Positions 1 to 9,229 are shown, counted from the first letter of the stretch. The stretch: 64,000 nucleotides of DNA from Shinella sp. PSBB067 (GCF_016839145.1 NZ_CP069303.1:2728001-2792000), one strand, 5' to 3'. The notes: generated by a model from the sequence alone, not told the origin. Numbers and translations are program-made.

Positions 1-510
1 CACTTCTACCCCGAGATCATCGACCCCGTGACCGGCGAGGTGCTGCCGGACGGCGCGCTCGGCGAACTCGTCTTCACGACGCTGACGAAGGAAGGCCTGC
101 CGATCATCCGTTACCGCACGCGCGACCTGACGCGGCTGTTGCCCGGCACCGCCCGCTCCATGCGCCGGATGGAAAAGGTCACCGGCCGCTCGGACGACAT
201 GATGATCCTGCGCGGCGTCAACGTCTTCCCGACGCAGATCGAGGAACAGATCTTGAAATGCCGCGGCCTTGCGCCGCACTTCCAGATCGAATTGACCCGC
301 GTCGGGCGTATGGACAACATGACGGTTCATGTCGAATGTACGCCGGAATCGGCCGACGAGGGCGCACGCGCTGGCTCGGCGAAGGAACTCGGCCATCACA
401 TCAAGAGCGTGGTCGGCGTCTCGACCAAGATCCAGGTGCATGAGCCCGGCGGCGTCATCCGTTCGGAAGGCAAGGCCAAGCGGGTGGTCGACAACCGGCC
501 GAAAGAATGA
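1..510 (+). CDS. paaK: Phenylacetate-CoA ligase, C-terminal part (5' end outside window)
   Basis: Activates phenylacetate to phenylacetyl-CoA with ATP and CoA, the first step of the aerobic paa pathway in the cytoplasm. The frame is open from base 1 with no start, so only the last 169 residues are present. They carry the adenylate-forming enzyme C-terminal signature: ITRY-like [15 protein letters not shown], then [22 protein letters not shown], the hinge and C-domain that are characteristic of PaaK. It lies just upstream of a TetR regulator and opposite to the paaZ-paaJ operon, which supports the assignment. The N-terminal AMP-binding domain must lie to the left of the window. Confidence 0.93.
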   Translation, partial: HFYPEIIDPVTGEVLPDGALGELVFTTLTKEGLPIIRYRTRDLTRLLPGTARSMRRMEKVTGRSDDMMILRGVNVFPTQIEEQILKCRGLAPHFQIELTRVGRMDNMTVHVECTPESADEGARAGSAKELGHHIKSVVGVSTKIQVHEPGGVIRSEGKAKRVVDNRPKE

Positions 511-547
511 GCACCGGGATGGTCCGGTAGGGGAACGAGCGTGTATA

Positions 548-567
548 GGGAGGGTGGCCGCCCTCCC
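548..567 (+). terminator. GC-rich hairpin after paaK
   Basis: A 7-bp perfect stem (GGGAGGG / CCCTCCC) with a 6-nt loop sits between the paaK stop and the tetR-type gene. There is no T-run, so it may be an attenuator or RNA-stabilising hairpin rather than a true intrinsic terminator. Confidence 0.3.
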
Positions 568-608
568 GAAGCGGTCGTCGACCCGGTAAAAAGCAGAACA
601 GGTTTCCC

Positions 609-1205
609 ATGGCACGCACGCGCGCAGTCGATTTCGAGGAAAAACAGCGCGGCATTCTGACAAGCGCGGCGGCAGTCTTCGCCGAGATGGGCATGGAGAA
701 GGCCTCCATGTCGATGATCGCCTCGCACAGCAATGTCTCCAAGGCGCTGCTCTACCATTACTATCCGAGCAAGGACGCGCTGATCTTCGACATCGTGCGC
801 ACGCACCTGACGGAGCTGGAAAGCGCGATCGAGGCGGCCGACCGCCCGGACCTGCCGCCGCAGGATCGCTTGCGCATGCTCGTCAAGGCCGTGCTGGAGA
901 ACTACGAGGGCGCCGACAACGAGCACAAGGTGCAGCTCAACGGCACCAGCGCCCTCTCGCAGGAGCAGCTTTCCGAACTTCAGGCGATCGAGCGGCAGAT
1001 CGTCAAGCGCTTCTCCGGCGTCATCGGCGACATCAATCCCGATCTCAACAAAGATCGCCCCCTGCTGATGCCCGTCACCATGTCGCTCTTCGGCATGATG
1101 AACTGGGTCTACATGTGGTTCCGCCCCAACGGGCCGATCACGCGGGACGAATATGCGGATATTGCAACGACGCTGATCCTCGAAGGCGTCAAAGCCGTAA
1201 CCTGA
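609..1205 (+). CDS. TetR-family regulator, PaaR-like
   Basis: A 198-residue one-domain TetR repressor. The N-terminal helix-turn-helix is clear at about residues 10-58 (AAAVFAEMGMEKASMSMIA followed by NVSKALLYHYYPSKDAL). The rest is the helical ligand-binding and dimerisation domain, with a W/F-rich segment near the C-terminus (MNWVYMWFRPNG). It stands between paaK and paaZ, so it probably controls the phenylacetate genes with phenylacetyl-CoA as the likely effector, as known for PaaR proteins of beta- and gammaproteobacteria. A TetR-type palindrome lies in the paaJ promoter at 9230-9239. The function is inferred from family and context. Confidence 0.85.
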   Translation: MARTRAVDFEEKQRGILTSAAAVFAEMGMEKASMSMIASHSNVSKALLYHYYPSKDALIFDIVRTHLTELESAIEAADRPDLPPQDRLRMLVKAVLENYEGADNEHKVQLNGTSALSQEQLSELQAIERQIVKRFSGVIGDINPDLNKDRPLLMPVTMSLFGMMNWVYMWFRPNGPITRDEYADIATTLILEGVKAVT

Positions 1206-1289
1206 AGCTTACGCACACCGTCTCCTCGCCTCCTGAACCGGCCATGCCGCAGATCCCGCCGCGCGTAAAATGCCGGTGGACATGACGGC

Positions 1290-3347
1290 TCACTCCCTCG
1301 TCTTGGCCACCATGGTCAGCACGTCGTATTGCGCAACGGTGGCGCCCGTCTGGTTGGTCACCTGGCAATCCCAGCGCACCTCGCCGTGCTCGGCATTGGC
1401 GCGCGGATTGATCTCCTTGCAGGTGAGCTGCACCGTGAGCGTATCACCCGGATTGACCGGCGTCAGGAAGCGCAGGTTGTCGACGCCGTAATTGGCGAGC
1501 ACCGGGCCCGGCGCCGGATCGACGAAGAGGCCGGCGGCGAAGGAGACGATGAGATAGCCATGCGCCACGCGCCTGTCGAAGAACGGGTTGGCCTTGGCGG
1601 CTTCCTCGTCCATGTGGGCATAGAAGGTGTCGCCGGTGAAATTGGCGAAATGCTCGATGTCGTCGAGCGTCACCGTGCGCGAGGCGGTGACGAGCTGGTC
1701 GCCGATCTTCAGCTCCGCGAGCGACTTGCGGAACGGATGCTCGCCACCGGCATGCGCTTGCGCGCCCGGCATCCAGCGACCGGTAACGGCCGACAGCAGG
1801 GTCGGCGCGCCCTGCACGGCGGTGCGCTGCATGTAGTGCTTCACGCCGCGCATGCCGCCCAGTTCCTCGCCGCCGCCCGCGCGGCCGGGACCGCCGTGCA
1901 CGAGGCCCGGCAAGGGCGAGCCATGGCCGGTGGAGGACTTGGCGCTGACGCGGTTGCCGATCATCACGCGGCCGTGGAACGGCGCAAGGCCCAGCACGAC
2001 CTCTTCGGCGAAGGCCGGATCGTTGGTGAAGACGGAAGCGACGAGGCTGCCCTTGCCGCGGTGGGCAAGGTCGACCGCCTCTTCCGCCGTGTCATAGGGC
2101 ATGACGGTGCTGACCGGACCGAAGGCCTCGACATCATGGATAGCGCGGGCCGAAGCCGGCTTGTCGCAATAGAGCAGGACCGGGTTGAGGAAGGCGCCGG
2201 CGACGGTATCGCCCGATGCAACGCTCGGATTGTCGGGATCGCCCGCCACGATCTGCGCATCCGCCGAAAGTTCGCGGATCCGGGCGCGCACCTCTTCGCG
2301 CTGGTCGAGGCTGGCAAGCGGGCCCATGCGGACGGCCTCGTCGGCGGGATTGCCGATGGCCGTCTTGCCGAGACGATCCCTGAGGCTCTCGATGAGCGCG
2401 TCGCTGTGGGCGCGCGGCGCGATGACGCGGCGGATCGCCGTGCATTTCTGCCCAGCCTTCACCGTCATCTCGCGGGCGACTTCCCTGACGAAGAGGTCGA
2501 ATTCCTCCGTGCCGGGCGCGGCGTCGAGACCGAGGACGGCGGCGTTGAGACTGTCGGCCTCCATGGTGAAGCGGACGGAATTGCCGACGATCGCCTTGTG
2601 GGTCTTGAGGCGCTGGCCGGTGGCGGCCGAGCCGGTGAAGGTCACCGCGTCCTGGCCCTCGACATGATCAAGCAGGTCGCCGACCGAGCCGCAGACCAGC
2701 TGCAAGGCGCCGTCCGGCAGGATGCCCGTCTCGACGATGCGGCGGACCATGAGCTCGGTGAGATAGGCCGTCTGGCTGGCCGGCTTGACGACGGCCGGAA
2801 CGCCGGCCAGCAGCGTCGGCGCCAGCTTTTCCAGCATGCCCCAGCAGGGAAAGTTGAAGGCATTGATATGGATCGCGACGCCTTGCAGGGGGCTGAGGAT
2901 ATGCTGCGCGGAAAAGGTACCGTCCTTGGAAAGCTGCTCCACGTCGCCGTCGAGCAGGACGCGGGTGTTCGGCAGCTCGCGCCGCCCCTTGGAGGCATAG
3001 GAGAGCAGCGTGCCGATGCCGCCCTCGATATCGACCCAGCTATCGGCGCGGGTGGCGCCGGTCGCGGTCGAGAGGGCGTAGAACTCTTCCTTCCGTTCCA
3101 TCAGCGCAAGGCCGAGCGCCTTCAGCATGGCGGCGCGTTCATGGAAGGACATGCGGCGCAGCGCCGGGCCGCCCTTGTCGCGGCCATGGGCGAGGACCGC
3201 CCTGAAGTCGATGCCGGTGGAATCGATGAAGGCGACCGGCGCGCCCGTCGAGGCATCGAGCAGCGGCACGCCTTCCTTCGCCCCGGCGACCCACTGGCCG
3301 CCGACATAGCTTTCGAGCCGGCGCGGCCGGTTTGCCATGACGTTCAT
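1290..3347 (-). CDS. paaZ: Bifunctional oxepin-CoA hydrolase / 3-oxo-5,6-dehydrosuberyl-CoA semialdehyde dehydrogenase
   Basis: PaaZ opens the oxepin-CoA ring and oxidises the resulting aldehyde with NADP. The 685-residue protein has an aldehyde dehydrogenase domain (about 1-520; FTGSAATGQRLK, Glu263 and the catalytic Cys302 in GQKCTAIRR). It is followed by a MaoC-type hot-dog hydratase domain (about 545-680; FTGDTFYAHMDEEAAKANPFF and VAHGYL). Start chosen at the ATG of MNVMANRP because AGGAAG lies 7 nt upstream; longer frames lack such a site. It is the last gene of the minus-strand paa operon, 11 bp after the PaaA/PaaC-like gene. Its convergent neighbour is the tetR-type gene. Confidence 0.95.
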   Translation of the reverse strand: MNVMANRPRRLESYVGGQWVAGAKEGVPLLDASTGAPVAFIDSTGIDFRAVLAHGRDKGGPALRRMSFHERAAMLKALGLALMERKEEFYALSTATGATRADSWVDIEGGIGTLLSYASKGRRELPNTRVLLDGDVEQLSKDGTFSAQHILSPLQGVAIHINAFNFPCWGMLEKLAPTLLAGVPAVVKPASQTAYLTELMVRRIVETGILPDGALQLVCGSVGDLLDHVEGQDAVTFTGSAATGQRLKTHKAIVGNSVRFTMEADSLNAAVLGLDAAPGTEEFDLFVREVAREMTVKAGQKCTAIRRVIAPRAHSDALIESLRDRLGKTAIGNPADEAVRMGPLASLDQREEVRARIRELSADAQIVAGDPDNPSVASGDTVAGAFLNPVLLYCDKPASARAIHDVEAFGPVSTVMPYDTAEEAVDLAHRGKGSLVASVFTNDPAFAEEVVLGLAPFHGRVMIGNRVSAKSSTGHGSPLPGLVHGGPGRAGGGEELGGMRGVKHYMQRTAVQGAPTLLSAVTGRWMPGAQAHAGGEHPFRKSLAELKIGDQLVTASRTVTLDDIEHFANFTGDTFYAHMDEEAAKANPFFDRRVAHGYLIVSFAAGLFVDPAPGPVLANYGVDNLRFLTPVNPGDTLTVQLTCKEINPRANAEHGEVRWDCQVTNQTGATVAQYDVLTMVAKTRE

Positions 3348-3358
3348 CTGTCTTCCTT

Positions 3359-4114
3359 TCAATTCAGTCCGAGCGCGGAAAGCTGCGCATCGACCTCCGC
3401 CCGCCATTCGGCGAGCAGGGTCTCGTTGGGCGTGTGCCGGAGGCCGAAACGCGACAGCGTCTCGAAGCGGGCCGAGCCCGAATGGCCGAAGCTCACGGCA
3501 ACGCGGGGATACCAGTAGGCGACCGAGGCCCTGGCCTTCGCGCGGCCGTCTTCGTCCTCGACGATCCGCACGAGGCCGGCAAGACCGAGTTCGGCATGGC
3601 GCGTCTCGCGCGGCAGGACGGCGCGGAAGACCTCGGCGAGCGGCTGGTAGGAGACGCGCGACAGCTCCTTCAACTGCACGACGCTCGCCCGGCCCATCAA
3701 AACGTTCATGACCACCGCATCCACCCAGCCTTGGAGCGGGTAGTGGAAGACGGAAAGGCGCATGTCGCCGCCCTGCCGCGCCGCGCCGATATCGGCCTCG
3801 CGGGCGAGCCGCTCGGCCCAGGGATGGTGCACGGCGTAGCGCCCGCCATCGGCCCCGAAAGTCTCCATCACCCCGAGAACCTGGCCGGCATGGTCGGCCT
3901 TTTCCAGCACGATGCGGGCGGCGGAGATGCGCTCCTGGATGCCCGGCGCATCGTTGATGGTATCGGCAAAGCCGGCGGAGCCCGCCAGCTCGCTGTCGAC
4001 GAAGCTCGCCATCAGGCGCAGGAGCTCGCCGCGATAGCGCGGCGGCACGTTGGCCGGCGACGAGAGAACGCCGCCCCTGGCCAGGTAATCTTCGATCGGC
4101 ATCGTATCGGACAT
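3359..4114 (-). CDS. PaaA/PaaC-like ferritin-fold protein, third paralogue in the paa operon
   Basis: A 251-residue protein resembling the PaaA/PaaC ferritin-like family but distinct from the paaA and paaC genes of the same operon. One carboxylate-His pair is present as ExxH in RETRH (E170, H173). At the place where PaaA has EAGH, this protein reads EKADH (71-75), so the usual metal-binding Glu/His spacing is lost there. It might be a degenerate structural or accessory subunit, or a separate diiron-type protein; the sequence cannot decide. Start at ATG 4114 is supported by AAGGGAG 6 nt upstream. It lies 11 bp downstream of paaE and 11 bp upstream of paaZ, so it is almost certainly cotranscribed. 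Confidence 0.8.
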   Translation of the reverse strand: MSDTMPIEDYLARGGVLSSPANVPPRYRGELLRLMASFVDSELAGSAGFADTINDAPGIQERISAARIVLEKADHAGQVLGVMETFGADGGRYAVHHPWAERLAREADIGAARQGGDMRLSVFHYPLQGWVDAVVMNVLMGRASVVQLKELSRVSYQPLAEVFRAVLPRETRHAELGLAGLVRIVEDEDGRAKARASVAYWYPRVAVSFGHSGSARFETLSRFGLRHTPNETLLAEWRAEVDAQLSALGLN

Positions 4115-4125
4115 GGCGAGCTCCC

Positions 4126-5202
4126 TTACTGGTCGTAGCTGACGACGATGCGGTCGGTGAGCGGGTAGCACTGGCAGGTCAGCACGTAGCCCTGGCGCAC
4201 CTCGTAGTCCTCGAGCGCGTGGTTGGTCTCCATCTCGACCTCGCCTTCCAGCACCTTGGCGCGGCAGGTGGAACAGACGCCGGCCTTGCAGGCATAGGGC
4301 GCGTCCATGGCGTTTTCGAGCGCCGCGTCGAGCAGGCTCTGGCCCTGCTTGGGGAACTTGAAGACGCGCGTGGCGCCATCCAGCGTGACGGTCGCCTCGC
4401 AGGCCGCGCCATGGTCGGCACCGTTGGCCTGCTCGACCTTCCGCCGCGCCCGGCCGGGCTGAGAGGAGGCAAAGAGCTCGAACTTGATCTGCTCGTCGCG
4501 AAGGCCGTGCTCGCGCAGCGCCGCGGCGATCGCCAGCATCATGGGCTCCGGGCCGCAGATGAAGGCGGTGGCGACCGACCCGATGTCGATCCAGCCCTTG
4601 AACAGCGCGGCGCATTTCTCGGCGTCGACGCGGCCGGTGAAGAGGTCGATGTCCTGCGCCTCGCTCTCCAGCACATGCAGCACCGAGAGACGGCCGAGAT
4701 AGAGGTTCTTCAGGTCCTCCAGCTCCTCGCGGAACATGATGGAGCTGATCTGCCGGTTGGCGTAGACCAGCGTGAAGCGGGAACGCGGCTCGCGCGACAG
4801 CACCGTCTTGACGATCGAGAGGACGGGCGTGATGCCGCTGCCGCCGGCAAAGCCGAGATAGTGCTTGCCGACATCCGGCTCCAGCGCCGTGAAGAAGGCG
4901 CCCATCGGGGGCATGGCCTCCAGCGTGTCGCCGACCTTGAGGTTCTCATTGACCCAGGTGGAAAAGCAGCCGCCGTCGACCCGCTTGATGCCGACCTTCA
5001 GGACGCCCTCGTCCTTGCCCGCGCAGATCGAATAGGAGCGGCGCAGTTCCTCGTCCTCGAACCTGCGGCGGAAGGTCAGGTACTGGCCTTGCGTGAAATC
5101 GAAGACGGCCCGGTCCTCGTCGGACGGCCGGAGCGTGACCACCACCGCATCGCGCGTCTCGCGGCGAATGTCGGTCACGGTCAGGGGATGAAAACGTGCC
5201 AT
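4126..5202 (-). CDS. paaE: Phenylacetyl-CoA 1,2-epoxidase, reductase subunit
   Basis: Transfers electrons from NADPH to the PaaABC oxygenase. The 358-residue protein has an FAD-binding ferredoxin-reductase domain (RRSYSICAG, flavin motif), an NAD-binding domain (GFAGGSGITPVLSIVK; CGPEPMM) and a C-terminal plant-type [2Fe-2S] domain with Cys305, Cys310, Cys313 and Cys343. This domain order is that of PaaE. It is separated from paaD by about 120 bp that contain a palindromic repeat, an unusually wide gap for this operon. Confidence 0.95.
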   Translation of the reverse strand: MARFHPLTVTDIRRETRDAVVVTLRPSDEDRAVFDFTQGQYLTFRRRFEDEELRRSYSICAGKDEGVLKVGIKRVDGGCFSTWVNENLKVGDTLEAMPPMGAFFTALEPDVGKHYLGFAGGSGITPVLSIVKTVLSREPRSRFTLVYANRQISSIMFREELEDLKNLYLGRLSVLHVLESEAQDIDLFTGRVDAEKCAALFKGWIDIGSVATAFICGPEPMMLAIAAALREHGLRDEQIKFELFASSQPGRARRKVEQANGADHGAACEATVTLDGATRVFKFPKQGQSLLDAALENAMDAPYACKAGVCSTCRAKVLEGEVEMETNHALEDYEVRQGYVLTCQCYPLTDRIVVSYDQ

Positions 5203-5224
5203 GCGCGGGCCCTCTCCCTAGAGC

Positions 5225-5321
5225 ATTCCAGCCGAAGCGGCATCGCTTCGGCGTCGGAAAATGCGGTAAACAAGAAACTAGAGCGTGTCAGGCGGACCAG
5301 TGTTTGCCAGGCACGCTCTAG
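5225..5321. repeat. Rhizobial-type intergenic palindromic element between paaD and paaE
   Basis: The gap contains two hairpins. One is GCCGAAGC / GCTTCGGC (5231-5238 and 5245-5252, 8-bp perfect stem). The other is CTAGAGCGTG / CACGCTCTAG (5278-5287 and 5312-5321, 10-bp perfect stem, extendable with mismatches). This mosaic of palindromes resembles the short dispersed intergenic repeats common in Rhizobiaceae. It could alter mRNA stability between paaD and paaE. Its copy number in the genome cannot be judged from one window. Confidence 0.6.
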
Positions 5322-5323
5322 GG

Positions 5324-5848
5324 TCAGATGCACTTGAAGTAATCGAACGGTTCCAGGCAGTCGGTGCAGCGATAGCTCGCCTTGCAGGGCGTCGAGCCGA
5401 ACTGGCTGATCTTTTCGGTGTTCGTCGATCCGCAGCGCGGACAGGCGATGGTGAGGTTCGAGCGGCCGGAAAGCCGGTCGATGCGTTTCATCAGCACGCC
5501 GTCGGCGGCCGTGCCGTCGACCGGCGGGGCGATGCCGTAGGCTTTGAGCTTTTCCCGGCCCCCGGCGCTGATCCAGTCCGTCGTCCAGGCCGGCGAGAGC
5601 TGGCGTTCCAGCCGCACCCTGGAAAGGCCCTTGTCCCTCAGCGCCGTCTCGATATCGAGGTTGATCATCGTGGTGGCGGGACAGCCCGAATAGGTCGGCG
5701 TCACCGTCACCACCAGCGTATCGCCCTGCCAGGCGACATCGCGGATGATGCCGAGATCGGTGAGCGAGATGACCGGGATTTCCGGGTCCGGCACCTCGGA
5801 AAGCCAGTGCCAGACCTCGTCGACCGAGGGGCGGAGCGCCGGATCCAT
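5324..5848 (-). CDS. paaD: Phenylacetyl-CoA epoxidase assembly/maturation protein
   Basis: A 174-residue PaaD. The N-terminal half is a SufT/MIP18-type (DUF59) domain (DPEIPVISLTDLGIIRDV and YSGCPATTMINLDI). The C-terminal part is a cysteine cluster likely to bind zinc or Fe-S (CPRCG, then CTDCLEPFDYFKC). PaaD is thought to help assemble metal centres of the PaaABCE complex. It sits directly after paaC with a 9-bp gap, the usual order. Confidence 0.93.
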   Translation of the reverse strand: MDPALRPSVDEVWHWLSEVPDPEIPVISLTDLGIIRDVAWQGDTLVVTVTPTYSGCPATTMINLDIETALRDKGLSRVRLERQLSPAWTTDWISAGGREKLKAYGIAPPVDGTAADGVLMKRIDRLSGRSNLTIACPRCGSTNTEKISQFGSTPCKASYRCTDCLEPFDYFKCI

Positions 5849-5857
5849 CGCCGCCTC

Positions 5858-6640
5858 CTACCAGGTGGCGCCCGGATAGGCGCGCTGGAGGAACTGCAAC
5901 TCGGACAGGATGTAACCGAGATGCTCGGTATGCACGCCCCGCCGGCCGCCCTTGTGCATGTAGCCGTCGGCCGGCTTCTTCAGCGTGCCTTCGGCAAGCG
6001 CCTCGGCGACGATCTCGTCCCAGCCCGCCTTGAGGCTCTGCGGCGCCGGGATGATGCCGGCCTCGACCAGTTCTCCGTCCATGGCGTCGCTCATGAACAT
6101 CTCGCCGGTGAAGGGCCAGAGATCGTCCAGCGCCGCCTGCATGCGGCGATGGCTTTCCGCCGTGCCGTCGCCGAGGCGGATGACGAGGTCGCGGCTGCGG
6201 TCGAGATGGTAGGAGACCTCCTTGAAGGCCTTTTCCGCGATCTCGGCGATGCGCGCATCCGAAGAGCCCTTCAGCGCCTTCAGCAGCAGGTAGTGCCAGG
6301 CGTCGAACAGGAACTGGCGCATCAGAGTCTTGCCGAAATCGCCGTTCGGGCGCTCGACCAGAAGGAGATTGCGGAACGCGTAGCCGTCGCGCAGATAGGC
6401 GATGTCATCGGCCGAACGGCCCTTGCCTTCCACCTCGCCGGCAAGGCCGAGCCAGAGCTGGGTCTGGCCGATCAGGTCGAGCGCGGTATTGGCAAGCGCG
6501 ATATCCTCTTCCAGAACAGGCGAATGACCGCACCATTCGGAGACGCGATGGCCGAGGATCAGCGCATTGTCGCCGATGCGCAGCAGGGATTCGTAGAGCG
6601 CGGCCTGACGGGCCGCCGGATCGAGCGCCGCGGTCGCCAT
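5858..6640 (-). CDS. paaC: Phenylacetyl-CoA 1,2-epoxidase, structural subunit
   Basis: PaaC forms the oxygenase heterodimer with PaaA but is not the catalytic diiron chain. The 260-residue ferritin-like protein carries the family segments RIGDNALILGHRVSEWCGHSP near the N-terminus and HTEHLGYILSELQFLQRAYPG at the end. The start was set at the ATG whose first base overlaps the paaB stop (TGATG); a GTG one codon upstream is also possible. Tight coupling to paaB suggests translational coupling. Confidence 0.95.
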   Translation of the reverse strand: MATAALDPAARQAALYESLLRIGDNALILGHRVSEWCGHSPVLEEDIALANTALDLIGQTQLWLGLAGEVEGKGRSADDIAYLRDGYAFRNLLLVERPNGDFGKTLMRQFLFDAWHYLLLKALKGSSDARIAEIAEKAFKEVSYHLDRSRDLVIRLGDGTAESHRRMQAALDDLWPFTGEMFMSDAMDGELVEAGIIPAPQSLKAGWDEIVAEALAEGTLKKPADGYMHKGGRRGVHTEHLGYILSELQFLQRAYPGATW

Positions 6641-6924
6641 CACATGTGCCCCACTTCATCGGGAATGTCGAAGAAGGTCGGGTGACGGTAGACCTTGGAA
6701 TTCGACGGGTCGAAGAGCGGGCCCTTTTCGGACGGCGCGCTGGCGGTGATGTCGGCGGACTTCACCACCCAGATGCTGACGCCCTCGTTGCGGCGCGTAT
6801 AGACGTCGCGGGCATTGTTGATCGCCATCTCGGCGTCGGGCGCATGCAGGCTGCCGACATGGCGATGGTTGAGGCCGTGCTGGCCCCGGATGAAGACTTC
6901 CCAAAGCGGCCATTCGCTGGACAT
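6640..6924 (-). CDS. paaB: Phenylacetyl-CoA 1,2-epoxidase subunit B
   Basis: A 94-residue small subunit of the PaaABCE oxygenase. It begins MSSEWPLWEVFIRGQHGLNH and keeps the conserved SLHAPDAEMAINNARDVYTR segment of PaaB, which bridges PaaAC dimers. The gene lies 17 bp after paaA and overlaps paaC by one base at TGATG. GAGAGA upstream of the ATG is a plausible ribosome binding site. Confidence 0.95.
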   Translation of the reverse strand: MSSEWPLWEVFIRGQHGLNHRHVGSLHAPDAEMAINNARDVYTRRNEGVSIWVVKSADITASAPSEKGPLFDPSNSKVYRHPTFFDIPDEVGHM

Positions 6925-6941
6925 GGTTCTCTCTCCCAAAC

Positions 6942-7946
6942 TTATTCGGCGGCGATCTTGGCGGCGGCGCGGCGGTCGGCTGCCTTTTCCGCATGGGCCG
7001 TCAGCCCGTCGCGGAACCAGGCGCCGTCGTCCCAGGCCTTCTTGCGGGCGTCGAGACGCTCCGCATTGCAGGGCCCGTTGCCGGCGATCACGTTGAAGAA
7101 CTCCTCCCAGTCCGGCTCGCCGAAATCGTAGCCGCCCTTTTCCTCGTTCCACCTGAGGTCCGGGTCCGGCACGGTGAGGCCGAGATATTCGGCCTGCGGC
7201 ACGGTCTGGTCGACGAACTTCTGGCGCAGCTCGTCGTTGGAATTCTGCTTGATCTTCCAGGCCATCGACTGGGCCGAGTGCACGGAGGCATCGTCCGAGG
7301 GGCCGAACATCATCAGCGACGGCCACCACCAGCGGTTCAGCGCATCCTGCACCATGGCCTTCTGCGCGGGCGTGCCCTTCACCATCTTCATCAGGATGTC
7401 GAAGCCCTGGCGCTGGTGGAAGCTCTCCTCCTTGCAGATGCGGATCATGGCCCGCGAATACGGGCCGTAGGAACAGCGCTGCAGCGGCACCTGGTTCATG
7501 ATGGCCGCGCCATCGACCAGCCAGCCGATCGCGCCGATATCCGCCCAGGTCAGCGTCGGATAGTTGAAGATCGAGGAGTATTTCGCCTTGCCGGAATGGA
7601 GCTGCGCGTACATTTCGTCGCGGCTGATGCCGAGCGTTTCGGCGGCACAATAGAGATAGAGGCCGTGGCCCGCCTCGTCCTGCACCTTGGCGAGCAGGAT
7701 GGCCTTGCGCTCCAGCGTCGGCGCGCGGGTGATCCAGTTGCCCTCCGGAAGCTGGCCGACGATCTCCGAATGGGCGTGCTGGCTGATCTGGCGGATGAGC
7801 GTCTTGCGGTAGCCTTCCGGCATCCATTCCTTCGGCTCGATCTTCTGGCCGGCGTCGACGCGCTCCTGGAAGGCGCGCTCCACGGGGTCCATCTCGTCGA
7901 GGGACCGGACGCGGGCGGCATCGGTCTTCACCATCTGTGCATACAT
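6942..7946 (-). CDS. paaA: Phenylacetyl-CoA 1,2-epoxidase, catalytic diiron subunit
   Basis: The 334-residue catalytic chain that epoxidises the ring of phenylacetyl-CoA. Both carboxylate-bridged diiron motifs are present: E91-A-G-H94 in KVQDEAGHG and E174-S-F-H177 in [10 protein letters not shown], each followed by the typical helices. AGGAGG lies 8 nt before the ATG, a very strong ribosome binding site. It is the second gene of the operon, 24 bp after paaJ. Confidence 0.97.
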   Translation of the reverse strand: MYAQMVKTDAARVRSLDEMDPVERAFQERVDAGQKIEPKEWMPEGYRKTLIRQISQHAHSEIVGQLPEGNWITRAPTLERKAILLAKVQDEAGHGLYLYCAAETLGISRDEMYAQLHSGKAKYSSIFNYPTLTWADIGAIGWLVDGAAIMNQVPLQRCSYGPYSRAMIRICKEESFHQRQGFDILMKMVKGTPAQKAMVQDALNRWWWPSLMMFGPSDDASVHSAQSMAWKIKQNSNDELRQKFVDQTVPQAEYLGLTVPDPDLRWNEEKGGYDFGEPDWEEFFNVIAGNGPCNAERLDARKKAWDDGAWFRDGLTAHAEKAADRRAAAKIAAE

Positions 7947-7970
7947 GGTCGTTCCTCCTGTTCCGACGCG

Positions 7971-9176
7971 TCAGACGCGCTCGAGAATGATGGCGATGCC
8001 CTGGCCGACGCCGATGCACATGGTGCAGAGGGCATAGCGTCCGCCCTGGCGGTGGAGCTGGTAGGCGGCCGTGGTGACGAGCCGCGCGCCGCTCATGCCG
8101 AGCGGATGGCCGATGGCGATGGCGCCGCCGTTCGGGTTCACATGCGGCGCGTCGTCCGGCAGGCCGAGGTCGCGCAGAACCGCGAGCGCCTGTGAGGCGA
8201 AGGCCTCGTTGAGTTCGATGACGTCCATCTGGCCGAGCGACAGGCCGGCGCGCTCCAGCACGCGGCGCGCGGCCGGCGCGGGGCCGACGCCCATGATGCG
8301 CGGCTCGACGCCCGCCGCCGCCATGGCGACGATGCGCGCCTTCGGCGTCAGGCCCTGCGCCTTCGCGGCCGCCTCGCTGGCGATGAGAAGCGCGGCCGCG
8401 CCGTCGTTGACGCCCGAGGCATTGCCGGCGGTGACGGAAAGGTCGGGGCCGTTGACGCCCTTGAGCTTGGCAAGCTGCTCGGCCGTCGTGCCGGGGCGCG
8501 GATGCTCGTCGCGGTCGACGACCAGCGGATCGCCCTTCTTCTGCGGCACATGGACGGGCACGATCTCGTCCGCAAAGACGCCGGCCTCGTGCGCGGCGGC
8601 CCAGCGGGCCTGGCTGCGCGCGGCGAACGCGTCCTGGTCCTCACGGCTGACGGCGAAGTCGGCGGCGACATTGTCGGCCGTCTCCGGCATCGTATCGACG
8701 CCGAAGGCCTTTTTCATCTTCGGGTTGACGAAGCGCCAGCCGATGGTCGTGTCGTAGACGGCGTTGGCGCGGGAGAAGGAGCTTTCGGCCTTCGGCATGA
8801 CGAAGGGCGCGCGGCTCATGCTCTCGACGCCACCGGCGATGACGAAATCGCAGTCGCCGGCACGGATGGCACGCGCCGCCATGCCCACGGCATCCATGCC
8901 GGAGCCGCAGAGGCGGTTGACGGTGGTGGCGGGAACGGAAACGGGAAGGCCGGAAAGCAGAACGGCCATGCGGCCGACATTGCGATTGTCCTCGCCCGCC
9001 TGGTTGGCGCAGCCATAGATCAGGTCGTCCACCTTCGACCAGTCGACGCCGGGATTGCGCGCCATCAGGCCGGCAAGCGGCACGGCGGCAAGATCGTCGG
9101 CACGCACCGACGACAGCAGCCCGCCATAACGGCCTATGGGCGTACGAACGGCATCGCAGATGAAGGCTTCGGACAC
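7971..9176 (-). CDS. paaJ: 3-oxoadipyl-CoA/3-oxo-5,6-dehydrosuberyl-CoA thiolase
   Basis: Thiolase of the last steps of phenylacetate breakdown, releasing acetyl-CoA and succinyl-CoA. The 401-residue protein has the acyl-accepting Cys in NRLCGSGMDAV, the conserved NEAFA, the His of GGAIAIGHPLGMSGAR, and the second catalytic Cys in LCTMCIGVGQG. It is homologous to PcaF of the beta-ketoadipate pathway, so a dual role is possible. First gene of the minus-strand operon; its promoter region holds two candidate operators. Confidence 0.93.
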   Translation of the reverse strand: MSEAFICDAVRTPIGRYGGLLSSVRADDLAAVPLAGLMARNPGVDWSKVDDLIYGCANQAGEDNRNVGRMAVLLSGLPVSVPATTVNRLCGSGMDAVGMAARAIRAGDCDFVIAGGVESMSRAPFVMPKAESSFSRANAVYDTTIGWRFVNPKMKKAFGVDTMPETADNVAADFAVSREDQDAFAARSQARWAAAHEAGVFADEIVPVHVPQKKGDPLVVDRDEHPRPGTTAEQLAKLKGVNGPDLSVTAGNASGVNDGAAALLIASEAAAKAQGLTPKARIVAMAAAGVEPRIMGVGPAPAARRVLERAGLSLGQMDVIELNEAFASQALAVLRDLGLPDDAPHVNPNGGAIAIGHPLGMSGARLVTTAAYQLHRQGGRYALCTMCIGVGQGIAIILERV

Positions 9177-9229
9177 GCGGCTTCCTCCCTGGCATCCATC
9201 GTCGGCGTCTTCCCTCGAAAGATTGACCG

